Shown: piece by piece, positions 1 through 8,759 of the stretch
Position numbering within the stretch: position 1 is the stretch's first letter
Layout of the letters: every line of letters begins with the position of its first letter
Assembly (NCBI GenBank): GCA_964611335.1
Contig: CAZSXR010000002.1
Span: 1 to 64,000, forward strand
From: BOG-1112 sp964611335
GTDB lineage: Bacteria > Bdellovibrionota_B > Oligoflexia > Oligoflexales > Bog-1112
Reading direction: 5' to 3'
DNA: 64,000 bases
Translations under genes and position numbers: made by a program
Notes under the pieces: model-generated
What the model saw: only the letters and a program-made list of their open reading frames with translations
Told to the model about the DNA's origin: nothing
The model's database searches: none

Positions 1-196
1 GTCCACCTCCTCCGTGACCACCTCCTCCGTGTCCACCTCCTCCGTGTCCACCTCCGTGACCACCACGTTGAGTCATTCCATCATCGACGCTCTGAGGAGA
101 ATCGAGATTCAAATCAGCTTTTAAATTTTCTGCATGTACATGTTGAGAAAGAAACACAGCAAGATTGATTGCAACGAAAGTCAAACCACGTCTCAT
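1..196 (-). CDS. Gly/His-rich secreted protein, N-terminal part
   Basis: Partial gene running off the left edge of the window; only the first 65 or so codons are visible. The ATG (complement of 194-196) follows a GGGAGA Shine-Dalgarno by about six bases. The product begins with a short signal peptide (MRRGLTFVAINLAVFLSQ, then HVHA before the likely cleavage site), an acidic segment, and then enters a regular run of GGH/GGGGH repeats encoded by near-perfect 12-15 bp DNA repeats. His-Gly repeats often bind divalent metals or form flexible surface coats, but the visible part does not decide which. Function unknown. Confidence 0.7.
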   Translation of the reverse strand, partial: MRRGLTFVAINLAVFLSQHVHAENLKADLNLDSPQSVDDGMTQRGGHGGGHGGGGHGGGGHGGGG

Positions 197-404
197 AGAT
201 TCTCCCTAACTTATTTGATCATGGAAAAAATCTAAGAGAGGTTCACCTTTAGGTAAAGCCCTTTCAGTGTGCTGAAACTATGTCAATTTGACAATTCATG
301 GTAAAAACCTCTCGTATGAATTTCTAATTTTTTGATAGTATGCGTCTTCTATTTCTTCTTATTTAAATGGAAATGAAAAATTAATTAAAAAAGATTTACA
401 CCCA

Positions 405-1430
405 ATGCTTGAAAAACCAAACGTATCAGACAAGAAAATCATCGACTGTTTACAGAAATCTTACGGGATAACTATTGTACAGATTCAATTTTTACCTTTA
501 GGTGCAGATTTAAACGCTGCTGTTTACCGCGTTGTTAGTGAAGACAATAAACTTTATTTTGTTAAATTGCGTCGCGGTATATTTGACAATATTTCTATAG
601 TGCTACCTAAATTTCTAAGTGAGATGGGTATTACTCAAATTATTCCACCTTTAAAAACACGAAGGAGAGAACTTTGGACAACTATTGAAGAATTCAAACT
701 CATTCTTTATCCCTTTGTTGAAGGGAAAAATGGGTATGAAGCCCCAATAACAGAACAGCATTGGAAAGAATTAGGAGTAGCTCTTCATAAACTTCATAGA
801 AATGCTATTCCCTTTTCTCTCATTCAACAAATTCCCAAAGAAACTTATTCCTCTGAATGGAGAAAAAAAGTCACAGATTTTCTTAACAAACTCGATGAAT
901 CTTATTCAGATCCAACATCTATAAAGCTCGCTGAATTTCTTAAGAAGAAATGTTCACAAATTTCTAACCTCGTAGAACGTACAGATTACTTAGCATCCCT
1001 TCTAGCAAAACAAGATCTAGAATTTGTTGTATGCCACACAGATATTCATGCAGGAAATCTTTTGATTGATACAAATGATGCCCTCTATATTGTTGACTGG
1101 GATCAACCTTTACTTGCTCCCAAAGAACGCGATCTCATGTTCATAGGTGGAGGGCTCATGGGTGCTCATCTCTCCCCTCATGAAGAAGAAACTTTATTTT
1201 ATCAAGCTTACGGTCAGACATCTATTAATGCTCACGCGTTGACATATTATCGTTATGAACGAATTCTTCGCGATATAGCAGAATTCTGTGAACAGCTTTT
1301 TTTAACAGATGCAGGAGGAGCAGATCGCGAGCAATCTTTATTCTACTTAAAATCCATTTTTGTTTCTAAAGGCGTGTTGGAGGCAGCTGTTGAAACTGAA
1401 AAAAGATTTAGTATAAAATTTCCAACATGA
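405..1430 (+). CDS. APH(9)-like aminoglycoside (spectinomycin) phosphotransferase
   Basis: Antibiotic-kinase fold protein of 341 residues, close to the usual ~330 for APH(9). Visible motifs are the ATP-site lysine in FVKLRRG (K54), the Brenner-type catalytic loop CHTDIHAGN (D213, N218) and the metal-binding VDWDQP (D231). The loop is followed by LAPKERDLMFIGGG, which I recall as nearly identical to the Legionella spectinomycin kinase APH(9)-Ia; resemblance runs over the full length, including the N-terminal GADLNA. Known family role: ATP-dependent O-phosphorylation of spectinomycin in the cytoplasm. Whether this protein accepts spectinomycin or another small molecule is inference. The gene stands alone with a weak ribosome site and no mobile element beside it, so it may be an intrinsic housekeeping kinase rather than acquired resistance. 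Confidence 0.82.
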   Translation: MLEKPNVSDKKIIDCLQKSYGITIVQIQFLPLGADLNAAVYRVVSEDNKLYFVKLRRGIFDNISIVLPKFLSEMGITQIIPPLKTRRRELWTTIEEFKLILYPFVEGKNGYEAPITEQHWKELGVALHKLHRNAIPFSLIQQIPKETYSSEWRKKVTDFLNKLDESYSDPTSIKLAEFLKKKCSQISNLVERTDYLASLLAKQDLEFVVCHTDIHAGNLLIDTNDALYIVDWDQPLLAPKERDLMFIGGGLMGAHLSPHEEETLFYQAYGQTSINAHALTYYRYERILRDIAEFCEQLFLTDAGGADREQSLFYLKSIFVSKGVLEAAVETEKRFSIKFPT

Positions 1431-1763
1431 AAATCCTCAGTTCATATAATTAAAAAAATCTCCCTTTCACTCTAAAGCTTGTGTAACTCCACCGATATAA
1501 TTGCATAGCCTACAATAAGCATTCTCTTTTCTAGCAGATATTATTAGATCAAATGTTGTCTGAGAGATACTTAGCAAAAGAAGAGCGCGATGAATAAAAA
1601 AGAGGCAGATCGAATTTATTGATTAAAACCCATAGGACTCCCCCTCAACGTAGGAGGTTTATTCAAGTTTAGGATTTAAATGGAAAAAAATGAAGACTCA
1701 GACCAAAAAAATCCTTAGTCTTTAAATGAAATAAAAAAATTACAGTGTAGGAAAATTGGTTTT
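1431..1763. other. 333-bp intergenic gap, no gene seen
   Basis: AT-rich spacer between the APH(9)-like gene and the beta-CASP hydrolase. I see no ORF with a ribosome site, no convincing rho-independent terminator and no recognisable RNA gene. A short CCTC...GAGG inverted pair near 1637-1658 is too weak to call. Confidence 0.5.
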
Positions 1764-3119
1764 ATGAAGATATCTTTTCTAGGTGCTACACATTCTGTCA
1801 CAGGTTCCAAATATCTAATTGAGCATAAGTCTTATAAAATACTTGTCGATTGCGGTCTTTTTCAAGGACTCAAAGAACTTCGACTACGAAATTGGGCAAA
1901 ATTCCCAATCCCTCCCAGTTCTATAGATGCCGTTATCCTTACGCATGCTCACATAGATCACTCAGGATATTTACCTCGCTTAGTAAAGGAGGGGTTTAAG
2001 GGAAAAATCTATTGCACACCTGCAACTCGCGAACTTTGTAAAATCCTGCTTCCAGATACAGCATACTTACAAGAAGAAGAGGCCCGATATGCAAACAAAA
2101 AAGGATATTCCAAGCATCATCCAGCTGAACCTTTATTCACAATCGATGATGCTTATGAGACTATTAAATTTTTTAGAACTGTTCCCTTCCACTCTTCTTT
2201 TGAAATCGTTAGAGGTTTAAATTTTACATTTCAAAATGCTGGACACATATTGGGTTCAGCAAACGTAACGCTTAGAGACGGGAATACGTCCATTTGTTTT
2301 TCTGGTGATATTGGAAGAACTCATGACCCCATAATCCTTCCTTCCGAAGCACCTGAATCTATCGACTACCTTGTCATGGAATCAACCTACGGAAACCGGT
2401 CTCATCCTCAAACTCAACCGAAGGAAGAAATAGCCAACATCATAAACACAACTGTAAGTCGCAAAGGAACTCTTCTTATTCCTGCTTTTGCAGTAGGTCG
2501 GACACAAACAGTTCTACTCTATCTCTCTGAACTTCTGCGTGATGGAACAATCCCTCAGATTCCTATTTACCTGAACAGTCCCATGGCTACCAATGCAACA
2601 GGCATCTACCATGATTTTCAAGAAGAACACAAACTTTCACTAAGAGCTTGTCAAGACATGTGTACAGTGGCCACATACATTAACAGTATGGAGGAATCTA
2701 TTCGCCTTAACGCAAACAAAGATCCTAAGATCATAGTCTCTGCGAGTGGCATGGCAACCGGAGGACGGGTTATTCACCACCTGAAAGCTTTTGCTCCAAA
2801 CCCTAACAACACTCTCTTGTTTACCGGTTTTCAAGCTATAGGAACTCGCGGAGAAAAGATTGTGAACGGAGCAAAGAGCATTCGCATTCACGGTGGTGAC
2901 ATCCCAATTCGAGCGGAAGTCCATAACATACTATCTCTTTCTGCTCACGCTGATCAGCAAGAATTATTGCAATGGGTTCGAAAAATAAAACATGGTCCAA
3001 AAAAAGTTTTTATAACGCATGGAGAAGAAGAAGCATCGCTAGCACTACAAAAGGCTTTGAAAAAACATTTCTCATTTAACACAGAAATCCCTGATTATTT
3101 AGCGACATTCGAACTTTAA
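1764..3119 (+). CDS. MBL-fold beta-CASP RNA hydrolase
   Basis: Metallo-beta-lactamase/beta-CASP nuclease family of the CPSF73/YSH1 type. The zinc-site motif HAHIDH is at residues 61-66, further ligands sit at HILGSAN (H161) and SGDIG (D182), the beta-CASP insert spans roughly 200-360 with the VSASGMATGG segment, and the C-terminal SAHAD and ITHGEEE motifs follow. Known family activity is endo- or 5'-3' exonucleolytic RNA cleavage. It is the first gene of a co-directional trio with the AMP-phosphorylase-like gene (13-bp gap) and the PRPP synthetase. An RNA-degrading step that feeds those two enzymes is inference from context. 451 residues, full length. Confidence 0.9.
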   Translation: MKISFLGATHSVTGSKYLIEHKSYKILVDCGLFQGLKELRLRNWAKFPIPPSSIDAVILTHAHIDHSGYLPRLVKEGFKGKIYCTPATRELCKILLPDTAYLQEEEARYANKKGYSKHHPAEPLFTIDDAYETIKFFRTVPFHSSFEIVRGLNFTFQNAGHILGSANVTLRDGNTSICFSGDIGRTHDPIILPSEAPESIDYLVMESTYGNRSHPQTQPKEEIANIINTTVSRKGTLLIPAFAVGRTQTVLLYLSELLRDGTIPQIPIYLNSPMATNATGIYHDFQEEHKLSLRACQDMCTVATYINSMEESIRLNANKDPKIIVSASGMATGGRVIHHLKAFAPNPNNTLLFTGFQAIGTRGEKIVNGAKSIRIHGGDIPIRAEVHNILSLSAHADQQELLQWVRKIKHGPKKVFITHGEEEASLALQKALKKHFSFNTEIPDYLATFEL

Positions 3120-3132
3120 TAAGGAGTTTTTC

Positions 3133-4644
3133 ATGAATGGGATCAAACGCATTCATAACAACTTTCATTTGAAAGATCTTGGAATCGATTCTTATAATGA
3201 GGTTATTCTCTTCATTCGCTCAGACTCCAGTTTTTTCCAGTCCGAAGGTTTTGAAAAAAGAACCCGAGTTATTGTTAAACATGCTGATCGCTCTCTCGTT
3301 GCAACCATCAACAGCGTAAGCTCTGACATTTTAGAAGGAGATGAAGTTAGTCTCTCGCAGGCGGGTTGGAAGGCATTAAATGCGAAGAACGGAGATAGAA
3401 TAGGCCTCTTCCATGCCGATGCTGACGAATCACTTCGCTTTCTCCGATCTAAACTTTTTGGAAACAGTCTAAATCAAGAAGCTTTTGACTCCATACTTCA
3501 CGATATCATTCAGGGATTTTACTCTGACATTCATTTAGCAGCTTTTATCACAGCATGCTCAGGAGATAGGTTGAGCGAAGCAGAAATTTTAAGCATGACA
3601 CGTTCCATGGTCAACAAAGGGGACAGGTTGAACTGGAATCACCTAGTTTTAGACAAACATTGTATAGGAGGACTTCCCGGAAACCGCACGACGATTATTG
3701 TTGTTCCCATCCTAGCAAGCTTTGGTCTTATGATTCCTAAAACATCTTCTCGTGCCATCACCTCCCCTGCTGGAACAGCAGACACAATGGAAGTTTTCTG
3801 TCCTGTGAATCTTAGCCTAGCAAAAATGAAAGCTGTTGTTCAAAAAGAAGGAGCCTGCATAGCATGGGGTGGAGGAGCTCTTACCTTAAGTCCTGCCGAC
3901 GACATTATTATTCGCATCGAACGTGCTTTGGATCTCGACAGCGTAGGCCTCATGATTAGCTCCGTGCTTTCAAAAAAACTTGCTGCAGGCTCTACCCATG
4001 TGCTTATCGATATGCCTGTAGGTCCCTCTGCAAAAGTTAGGACGGAGCGAGAAGCAAAACGCATCTCGGAGCTATTCCTTCATGTGGGAACGCAACTTGG
4101 CATGAAGATTGAAGTTCACCAATCTGACGGAACCCAACCAGTTGGTCGCGGAATTGGGCCAACTCTCGAAGCTCGAGATGTTCTCTCCGTCCTACAATGT
4201 GAGGACGGAGCTCCACAGGATTTGAGACAAAGATCTCTCGATATTGCTGGAAAACTTCTCGATATGTCAGGGAAAACCCAAAAAGGATTAGGACGGAGCA
4301 AAGCTCAGGAGCTTCTCGACAGTGGTCAAGCTTTGAAAAAATTTCACGCCATATGTGAAGCACAAGGAGGATTTCAAAAATTAAGTTTTGCAAAATATCA
4401 GCAACCGATTTTTTCAGACAAAACAGGAACGGTTCAAAGCATTCAAAATCGTAAACTTGCAATGCTCGCAAAGTTGTCGGGAGCTCCCAAATTCGCAAAA
4501 GCAGGAGTTGATTTTCTGAGCCCTACGGGAACCCGCGTTGAGAAAGGGCAAACTCTTTTCGTTATTCACTCTGAAAGTGAAGGGCAATTGCAATATGCTT
4601 TAGACTATTTAGCTCAAAATCCAAATATACTTAGCATCGAGTGA
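3133..4644 (+). CDS. AMP phosphorylase / thymidine phosphorylase family
   Basis: Nucleoside-phosphorylase class II fold, 503 residues, the length of archaeal AMP phosphorylase rather than of DeoA (~440). It has the extra ~85-residue N-terminal domain, the phosphate/nucleotide signature DKHCIGGLPGN near 173-183, and the PKTSSRAITSPAGTADTMEV block typical of the NMP-phosphorylase subfamily. Known reaction of that subfamily: NMP + phosphate to ribose-1,5-bisphosphate + base. True DeoA activity on thymidine cannot be excluded. It sits 13 bp after the RNA hydrolase and just ahead of PRPP synthetase, with an AAGGAG ribosome site before ATG 3133. Context suggests nucleotide salvage. Confidence 0.85.
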   Translation: MNGIKRIHNNFHLKDLGIDSYNEVILFIRSDSSFFQSEGFEKRTRVIVKHADRSLVATINSVSSDILEGDEVSLSQAGWKALNAKNGDRIGLFHADADESLRFLRSKLFGNSLNQEAFDSILHDIIQGFYSDIHLAAFITACSGDRLSEAEILSMTRSMVNKGDRLNWNHLVLDKHCIGGLPGNRTTIIVVPILASFGLMIPKTSSRAITSPAGTADTMEVFCPVNLSLAKMKAVVQKEGACIAWGGGALTLSPADDIIIRIERALDLDSVGLMISSVLSKKLAAGSTHVLIDMPVGPSAKVRTEREAKRISELFLHVGTQLGMKIEVHQSDGTQPVGRGIGPTLEARDVLSVLQCEDGAPQDLRQRSLDIAGKLLDMSGKTQKGLGRSKAQELLDSGQALKKFHAICEAQGGFQKLSFAKYQQPIFSDKTGTVQSIQNRKLAMLAKLSGAPKFAKAGVDFLSPTGTRVEKGQTLFVIHSESEGQLQYALDYLAQNPNILSIE

Positions 4645-5103
4645 GGATATTCATGAAAACTGTTTTCATTCCTTTTCCTAAAAATGAAAAAATCACACAA
4701 CATCTTGCAAATATCCTAGACTGCCCTATCGAATTTATGTCGCATCGAAAGTTCCCCGATGAAGAAAGTTACGTACGGTTCGAAGGCCCAGTCAAAGACA
4801 GAAATTTTATCATAGTCTGCTCTCTCGACAGACCTGACGAAAAATTTCTTTCCTTAAGTTTTCTCTGCTCCGTCCTAAAGGAGCTCGGAGCAAAGAGAGT
4901 GGGACTTATTGCCCCTTACTTGGCCTATATGCGACAAGATAAAATCTTTCACACAGGTGAAGCACTCAGCTCAAAGTATTTTGCAAAACTCCTTTCCCAG
5001 CACATTGATTGGCTCGTTACAGTGGATCCGCACTTGCATCGTTTCAAAAGCCTAAGAGAGATTTACTCCGTCCCAACTTGCGTCGTACATGCTAGCTCCG
5101 TCC
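4040..5103. repeat. Clustered 9-mer GCTCCGTCC in both orientations
   Basis: Five exact copies of GCTCCGTCC or its complement lie at 4040-4048, 4203-4211, 4291-4299, 4867-4875 and 5095-5103. Three of them extend to GCTCCGTCCTAA. Near copies are at 4185-4192 and 5066-5073. In the phosphorylase gene the three copies fall in three different reading frames (RTER, EDGA, GRSK), so protein constraint does not explain them. I found only two further exact copies by eye in the rest of the window (29145-29153 and 43776-43784). Purpose unknown. Confidence 0.7.
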
Positions 5104-5543
5104 TATCGGATTGGGTGCGAAATAATGCCCCTCGTTCTATTCTCATAGGACCTGATGAAGAAAGTGAACAGTGGGTGTCTGCCGTTGCAAAAAATGCTGG
5201 CGTTCCTTTTACTGTTTTGAAAAAAAATCGTAAGGGTGACAAAGAAGTAGAAATTTCACTCCCTGATATTGAAAAGAGCTCTCCTTTAAAACCTATTCTC
5301 CTCGACGACATCGTGTCTTCGGGAAGGACTATGATTGAAACGATTCAACATCTGAAAAAATTAAATTTGAAAGCTCCGAGCTGTCTTGTCGTTCATCCTA
5401 TCTTTGCGGGAAACTCTTATGAAGAATTGAAAATGTCAGGCGCTGATCAAATCATCTCTTGTAATACGATCGAGCATCTTTCTAATGGATCGGATCTTGC
5501 TCCGTTGATTTTGAAAGCCTGTTTGGAGCAAGATTTTATCTGA
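4653..5543 (+). CDS. prs: Ribose-phosphate pyrophosphokinase (PRPP synthetase)
   Basis: Catalyses ribose-5-phosphate + ATP to PRPP + AMP. Visible motifs: ATP-site RKFPDEESYVRF, the PYLAYMRQDK block, VTVDPHLHRF near residue 122, the flexible-loop LKKNRKGDKEVE, and the PRPP loop LDDIVSSGRT near 216. At 296 residues it is short like archaeal class III enzymes and lacks the canonical bacterial DLHAxQIQGFF sequence. I chose ATG 4653 because GTGAGGATATTC places a GAGGA Shine-Dalgarno before it; a GTG twelve bases upstream overlaps the previous stop. Being last in the trio, it may act on the pentose phosphate released by the phosphorylase, possibly as a dedicated second PRPP synthetase (inference). 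Confidence 0.9.
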   Translation: MKTVFIPFPKNEKITQHLANILDCPIEFMSHRKFPDEESYVRFEGPVKDRNFIIVCSLDRPDEKFLSLSFLCSVLKELGAKRVGLIAPYLAYMRQDKIFHTGEALSSKYFAKLLSQHIDWLVTVDPHLHRFKSLREIYSVPTCVVHASSVLSDWVRNNAPRSILIGPDEESEQWVSAVAKNAGVPFTVLKKNRKGDKEVEISLPDIEKSSPLKPILLDDIVSSGRTMIETIQHLKKLNLKAPSCLVVHPIFAGNSYEELKMSGADQIISCNTIEHLSNGSDLAPLILKACLEQDFI

Positions 5544-5560
5544 ATGGATTTAAGCGAACC

Positions 5561-8500
5561 TTACTGTGTGTTTCCACAAAACTTTGCATCGTTTTTTGTT
5601 TTTACACAAATATAGTTTGCAGGAAGACGAGAAGGAACTGGTAAAAGAACACAAGCTTCTTTCTTATGTTTAAAGGACTTTTCATAAGCTTTTGAGCCAT
5701 GGACTTTATAGATCTTTCCACACGCTGTCTTAGGTCCTGTTTTTGTATCCGTTGATGTTGAAGTCATCGGTGTATTTGTAGGATACGTTGGAGAGATTGC
5801 TGATTTTAAGACGACAATTTGTGTAGTGCTTTTCATAACAGCTGCTTTTCCCTTTTTGGCAGGAGAAACCATTGTGGTTGCGGAACTAACAAAAGCAATA
5901 TTTCTTAACCCATTGTTGTAGAAATCTCCAATCAACACTTTTGTAGGAATTACATCGACTTTATTGTTATTTTTCGTTGCTAAAAATGTTGCAGATATAG
6001 ACGCCACCTGAGGAGAGAACTGCATAGTTGTTGTACCTGGAATGAACATCAAAGTGTTTATAACGACAGCAGCTCCTTTTCCTAATTTTGCAGGAGTTGA
6101 AACCACAAGAAGCTCATCTCTTCCATCTGCATTAACATCACCAACTAGATATTCACCCTTAACATCATGATGATCATCATGATGATTCACTTCAGAGGCT
6201 AAATATTTGACGAGATTTCCAGATACTGGCCAAGGTTGAGTGTGAATAAAACAGCTTCCATTGTTTAAAAATAAAGCAATTTGTTTACCATCTTTTGAAA
6301 TGTTCAGAATATCGCGCAGACCTGATGAGTGACCTGAGAAATTTCCAAAATGAAGACTTCCAAACTCAACCTTTTCTGTTTTGTACTTGTTTGGATTTTT
6401 AGGATCAGGGTATGTCCATGCAAAAGGGACAGCACATGTTTGTGTCATTATATTGTTTGAGTCTACATTAAAAACAAACAACGTGTTATTTTCAAAGTGC
6501 ACAACTTTAGTTTTTCCGTCATGGTTAAGTTTTTTCAACCAAGTATTTTGTCTAAAGTTATATTTTTTAGAAGTTTGTGCAATCGTAGGAGCAGTAATCC
6601 TAACACTTTTAGGACTACCACCATTGTAATAGTTAACTAGGAATTCATTGCTGGACTTAAGATCTATGAATCCTGGATTTGTACCTGTGAAATCCACATA
6701 ATGTTCTTTCAAACCGAAGCCCCCTCCCCATGTCCCTGGAGAATACGGCTGAGCAAAAGTCCAAGTATCTGCGACAAGAGGGTTTGAATGGTGTATTCTC
6801 ACATCTTTAGATGTATGCGTAAGTACATTTGCTTTTCCATTTTTTTTAATATCAAAGACGGAAAGACTTCTTTCAGAAGCCGAAGTAATATGAACTTTTG
6901 GAGGAGTACCTTTATCCACTGGATAATTTGTAACAGTGAAAGCACCATTTTTTTGATTTAATGCAACACCCATTCCGCCTTTTACAAAATCTCCACCCAC
7001 AATATCAGGGAATCCGTCACCATCAATATCTGCTGCTACAACATCATCCATAGGCAACGCTATTTCAGCAGTACTTGCAGTTCCAGAAGTATAACTCGGA
7101 TTACAAACCATTCCTGCAGGACAAGCAGAAATACATTTGTTTGCACCACTACTCCAAACCATATTTGTTGGGCAAGAAGGTATTGGATCGAATGAAGAAC
7201 CATTCACCATACACTGATTTGCAGTTGTGCATAGAAGAGCCGTCATATCTGCATCAGGCAAACATGCAAAAGATGCCGCAATCCACCAATTTTTTCCAGA
7301 TGTACAAGCTGTCGAATCTTTCACTCCGGAAACAGGAGCAATACAAGCTGTTCCATTCCATATACCTAATAAGGTTGTACAGTCCGCTGCAGTCGTGACC
7401 GCAGCAAGATTTGCAATACAAGCTTTTACACTTGGAGCCCACAAACCAGCTTGAGGTAATGCACTTATACAAGCCGCTGAAGTTGTAATGTCACTCAAAC
7501 TTTTAAAACACGTTCCTGCTGGACCTCCTGATGTACCAGTACCTGTTGTTGTAGGAGCACTGACCCAAATCCCCCCAGAACTTGTACAGCTTTGTAATGA
7601 AGCAACTTGTGTTTGTGTTTGACCACAACTGTTACTGGTGGAATCCCAAACAAAATTCACAGCTGTACAGGTTGCCTCAGGTATCGCACTGAGGTTTGAA
7701 TAACAAACTGGCGATCCTGTTGGAAGAGAGGTGCTTGTTAAAAAATATCCACTTGAACCCGCACAATCTGCCTGGGTCCTAATATCGTTAAAATTCGCAT
7801 AACAGGTACTGCTGTTCGTTGCAAAAATAGCAGGAGTCGTTGATTGAGGATTTGTAACCGCACTTGCGCAGCTCACAGAATCATGAACAAGACTTAAAGA
7901 AGCAAGACATTGTGGTGAACCACCAGATGCAGGTGCCGGGATAAATACTGTATTACCTGCTGTTGAAAAACAAGTAGCTTGCGTCATAGACGAAGGAGGG
8001 GTTGTTTCATCGGACGAACCACTACTTGATGTTGAACCACCACTCGATGTTGAACCACCACTCGATGTTGAACCACCACTCGATGTGGATGAAGATATAA
8101 TTACAGATGTCGTCGGAGATGTCGAAGGAGCCACAATGATCGATGTGGTTGGGGATCCTTGTGAAGAATTTGAAATTTTTACAGATGTGGTCGGTGCTCC
8201 AGGAGGATTAACAACCACAGATGTAGTCACTGCTCCTGAAGAAGAAGAAGAAGAAGAAGAAGAAGAAGAAGAAGAAGAAGAAGAACTGTTGGAATTATTA
8301 TTTGTTTGACCATCTGTAGTTAAAGAATCACCAGCACTTCCGTTTTGATACGCAGCATCTTCGACTGTAGTAATTGTTCCTAAAGTTACATCTGCTAAAG
8401 TATTTACCGTCACGCTTGGAACAATAGTACTGTTGGTACCTATTTCACCTATCAATCCTTCCACACCCCCGACTGCAGCTGATGATGACGACTTCTTTTT

Positions 8501-8572
8501 AGCTGTGGTTGGTTGACAATTCATTGTTAGCAAAGGAATCAAACCCAATAAAATCAAAACCCTTTGTTTCAT
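5561..8572 (-). CDS. Giant Ser-rich FG-GAP/VCBS-repeat lipoprotein
   Basis: 1003-residue lipoprotein: signal peptide with lipobox LTMNC (Cys19), a low-complexity Ser/Gly/Thr linker containing a pure poly-Ser tract and SSGGST repeats (about residues 95-190), a Cys-rich middle made of repeated ~40-residue modules (C...GxW...C pattern, about 200-490), and a C-terminal half of FG-GAP/VCBS-like repeats with calcium-loop motifs DIDGDGFPD and DVNADGRDE. A His/Asp patch HHDDHHD lies between blades. The architecture suggests a surface-exposed beta-propeller held off the outer membrane by a flexible stalk; ligand unknown. It starts at ATG 8572 behind GAGGAGAACAT. A shorter relative is encoded at 33199-35643. 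Adhesion is inference. Confidence 0.8.
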   Translation of the reverse strand: MKQRVLILLGLIPLLTMNCQPTTAKKKSSSSAAVGGVEGLIGEIGTNSTIVPSVTVNTLADVTLGTITTVEDAAYQNGSAGDSLTTDGQTNNNSNSSSSSSSSSSSSSSSSSGAVTTSVVVNPPGAPTTSVKISNSSQGSPTTSIIVAPSTSPTTSVIISSSTSSGGSTSSGGSTSSGGSTSSSGSSDETTPPSSMTQATCFSTAGNTVFIPAPASGGSPQCLASLSLVHDSVSCASAVTNPQSTTPAIFATNSSTCYANFNDIRTQADCAGSSGYFLTSTSLPTGSPVCYSNLSAIPEATCTAVNFVWDSTSNSCGQTQTQVASLQSCTSSGGIWVSAPTTTGTGTSGGPAGTCFKSLSDITTSAACISALPQAGLWAPSVKACIANLAAVTTAADCTTLLGIWNGTACIAPVSGVKDSTACTSGKNWWIAASFACLPDADMTALLCTTANQCMVNGSSFDPIPSCPTNMVWSSGANKCISACPAGMVCNPSYTSGTASTAEIALPMDDVVAADIDGDGFPDIVGGDFVKGGMGVALNQKNGAFTVTNYPVDKGTPPKVHITSASERSLSVFDIKKNGKANVLTHTSKDVRIHHSNPLVADTWTFAQPYSPGTWGGGFGLKEHYVDFTGTNPGFIDLKSSNEFLVNYYNGGSPKSVRITAPTIAQTSKKYNFRQNTWLKKLNHDGKTKVVHFENNTLFVFNVDSNNIMTQTCAVPFAWTYPDPKNPNKYKTEKVEFGSLHFGNFSGHSSGLRDILNISKDGKQIALFLNNGSCFIHTQPWPVSGNLVKYLASEVNHHDDHHDVKGEYLVGDVNADGRDELLVVSTPAKLGKGAAVVINTLMFIPGTTTMQFSPQVASISATFLATKNNNKVDVIPTKVLIGDFYNNGLRNIAFVSSATTMVSPAKKGKAAVMKSTTQIVVLKSAISPTYPTNTPMTSTSTDTKTGPKTACGKIYKVHGSKAYEKSFKHKKEACVLLPVPSRLPANYICVKTKNDAKFCGNTQ
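8238..8285. repeat. (GAA)16 trinucleotide microsatellite
   Basis: Sixteen perfect GAA units on the plus strand, encoding poly-Ser (TCT/TTC-type repeat read on minus) in the stalk of the large lipoprotein. Because the unit is 3 bp, slippage changes stalk length without shifting frame. Confidence 0.95.
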
Positions 8573-8759
8573 ATGTTCTCCTCATTTTCCCAGATGATTA
8601 GTTCTTAAAAAATTTTTAAAAAGACCAAATCACATGAAAATAGAATATCCCCATTCTATCTTTCCATACTATGAGTCTAACACGGGTTTGAAACGTCTAG
8701 GTTCCCTCCCAGATTTGAAAAGTTATTTGAAAGAGTGATTTCTTTTTATATACAGAATG

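Noticed and set aside
8085..8309. Plus-strand frame ending in poly-Glu
   Set aside because: Antisense read of the (GAA)16 tract inside the lipoprotein gene.
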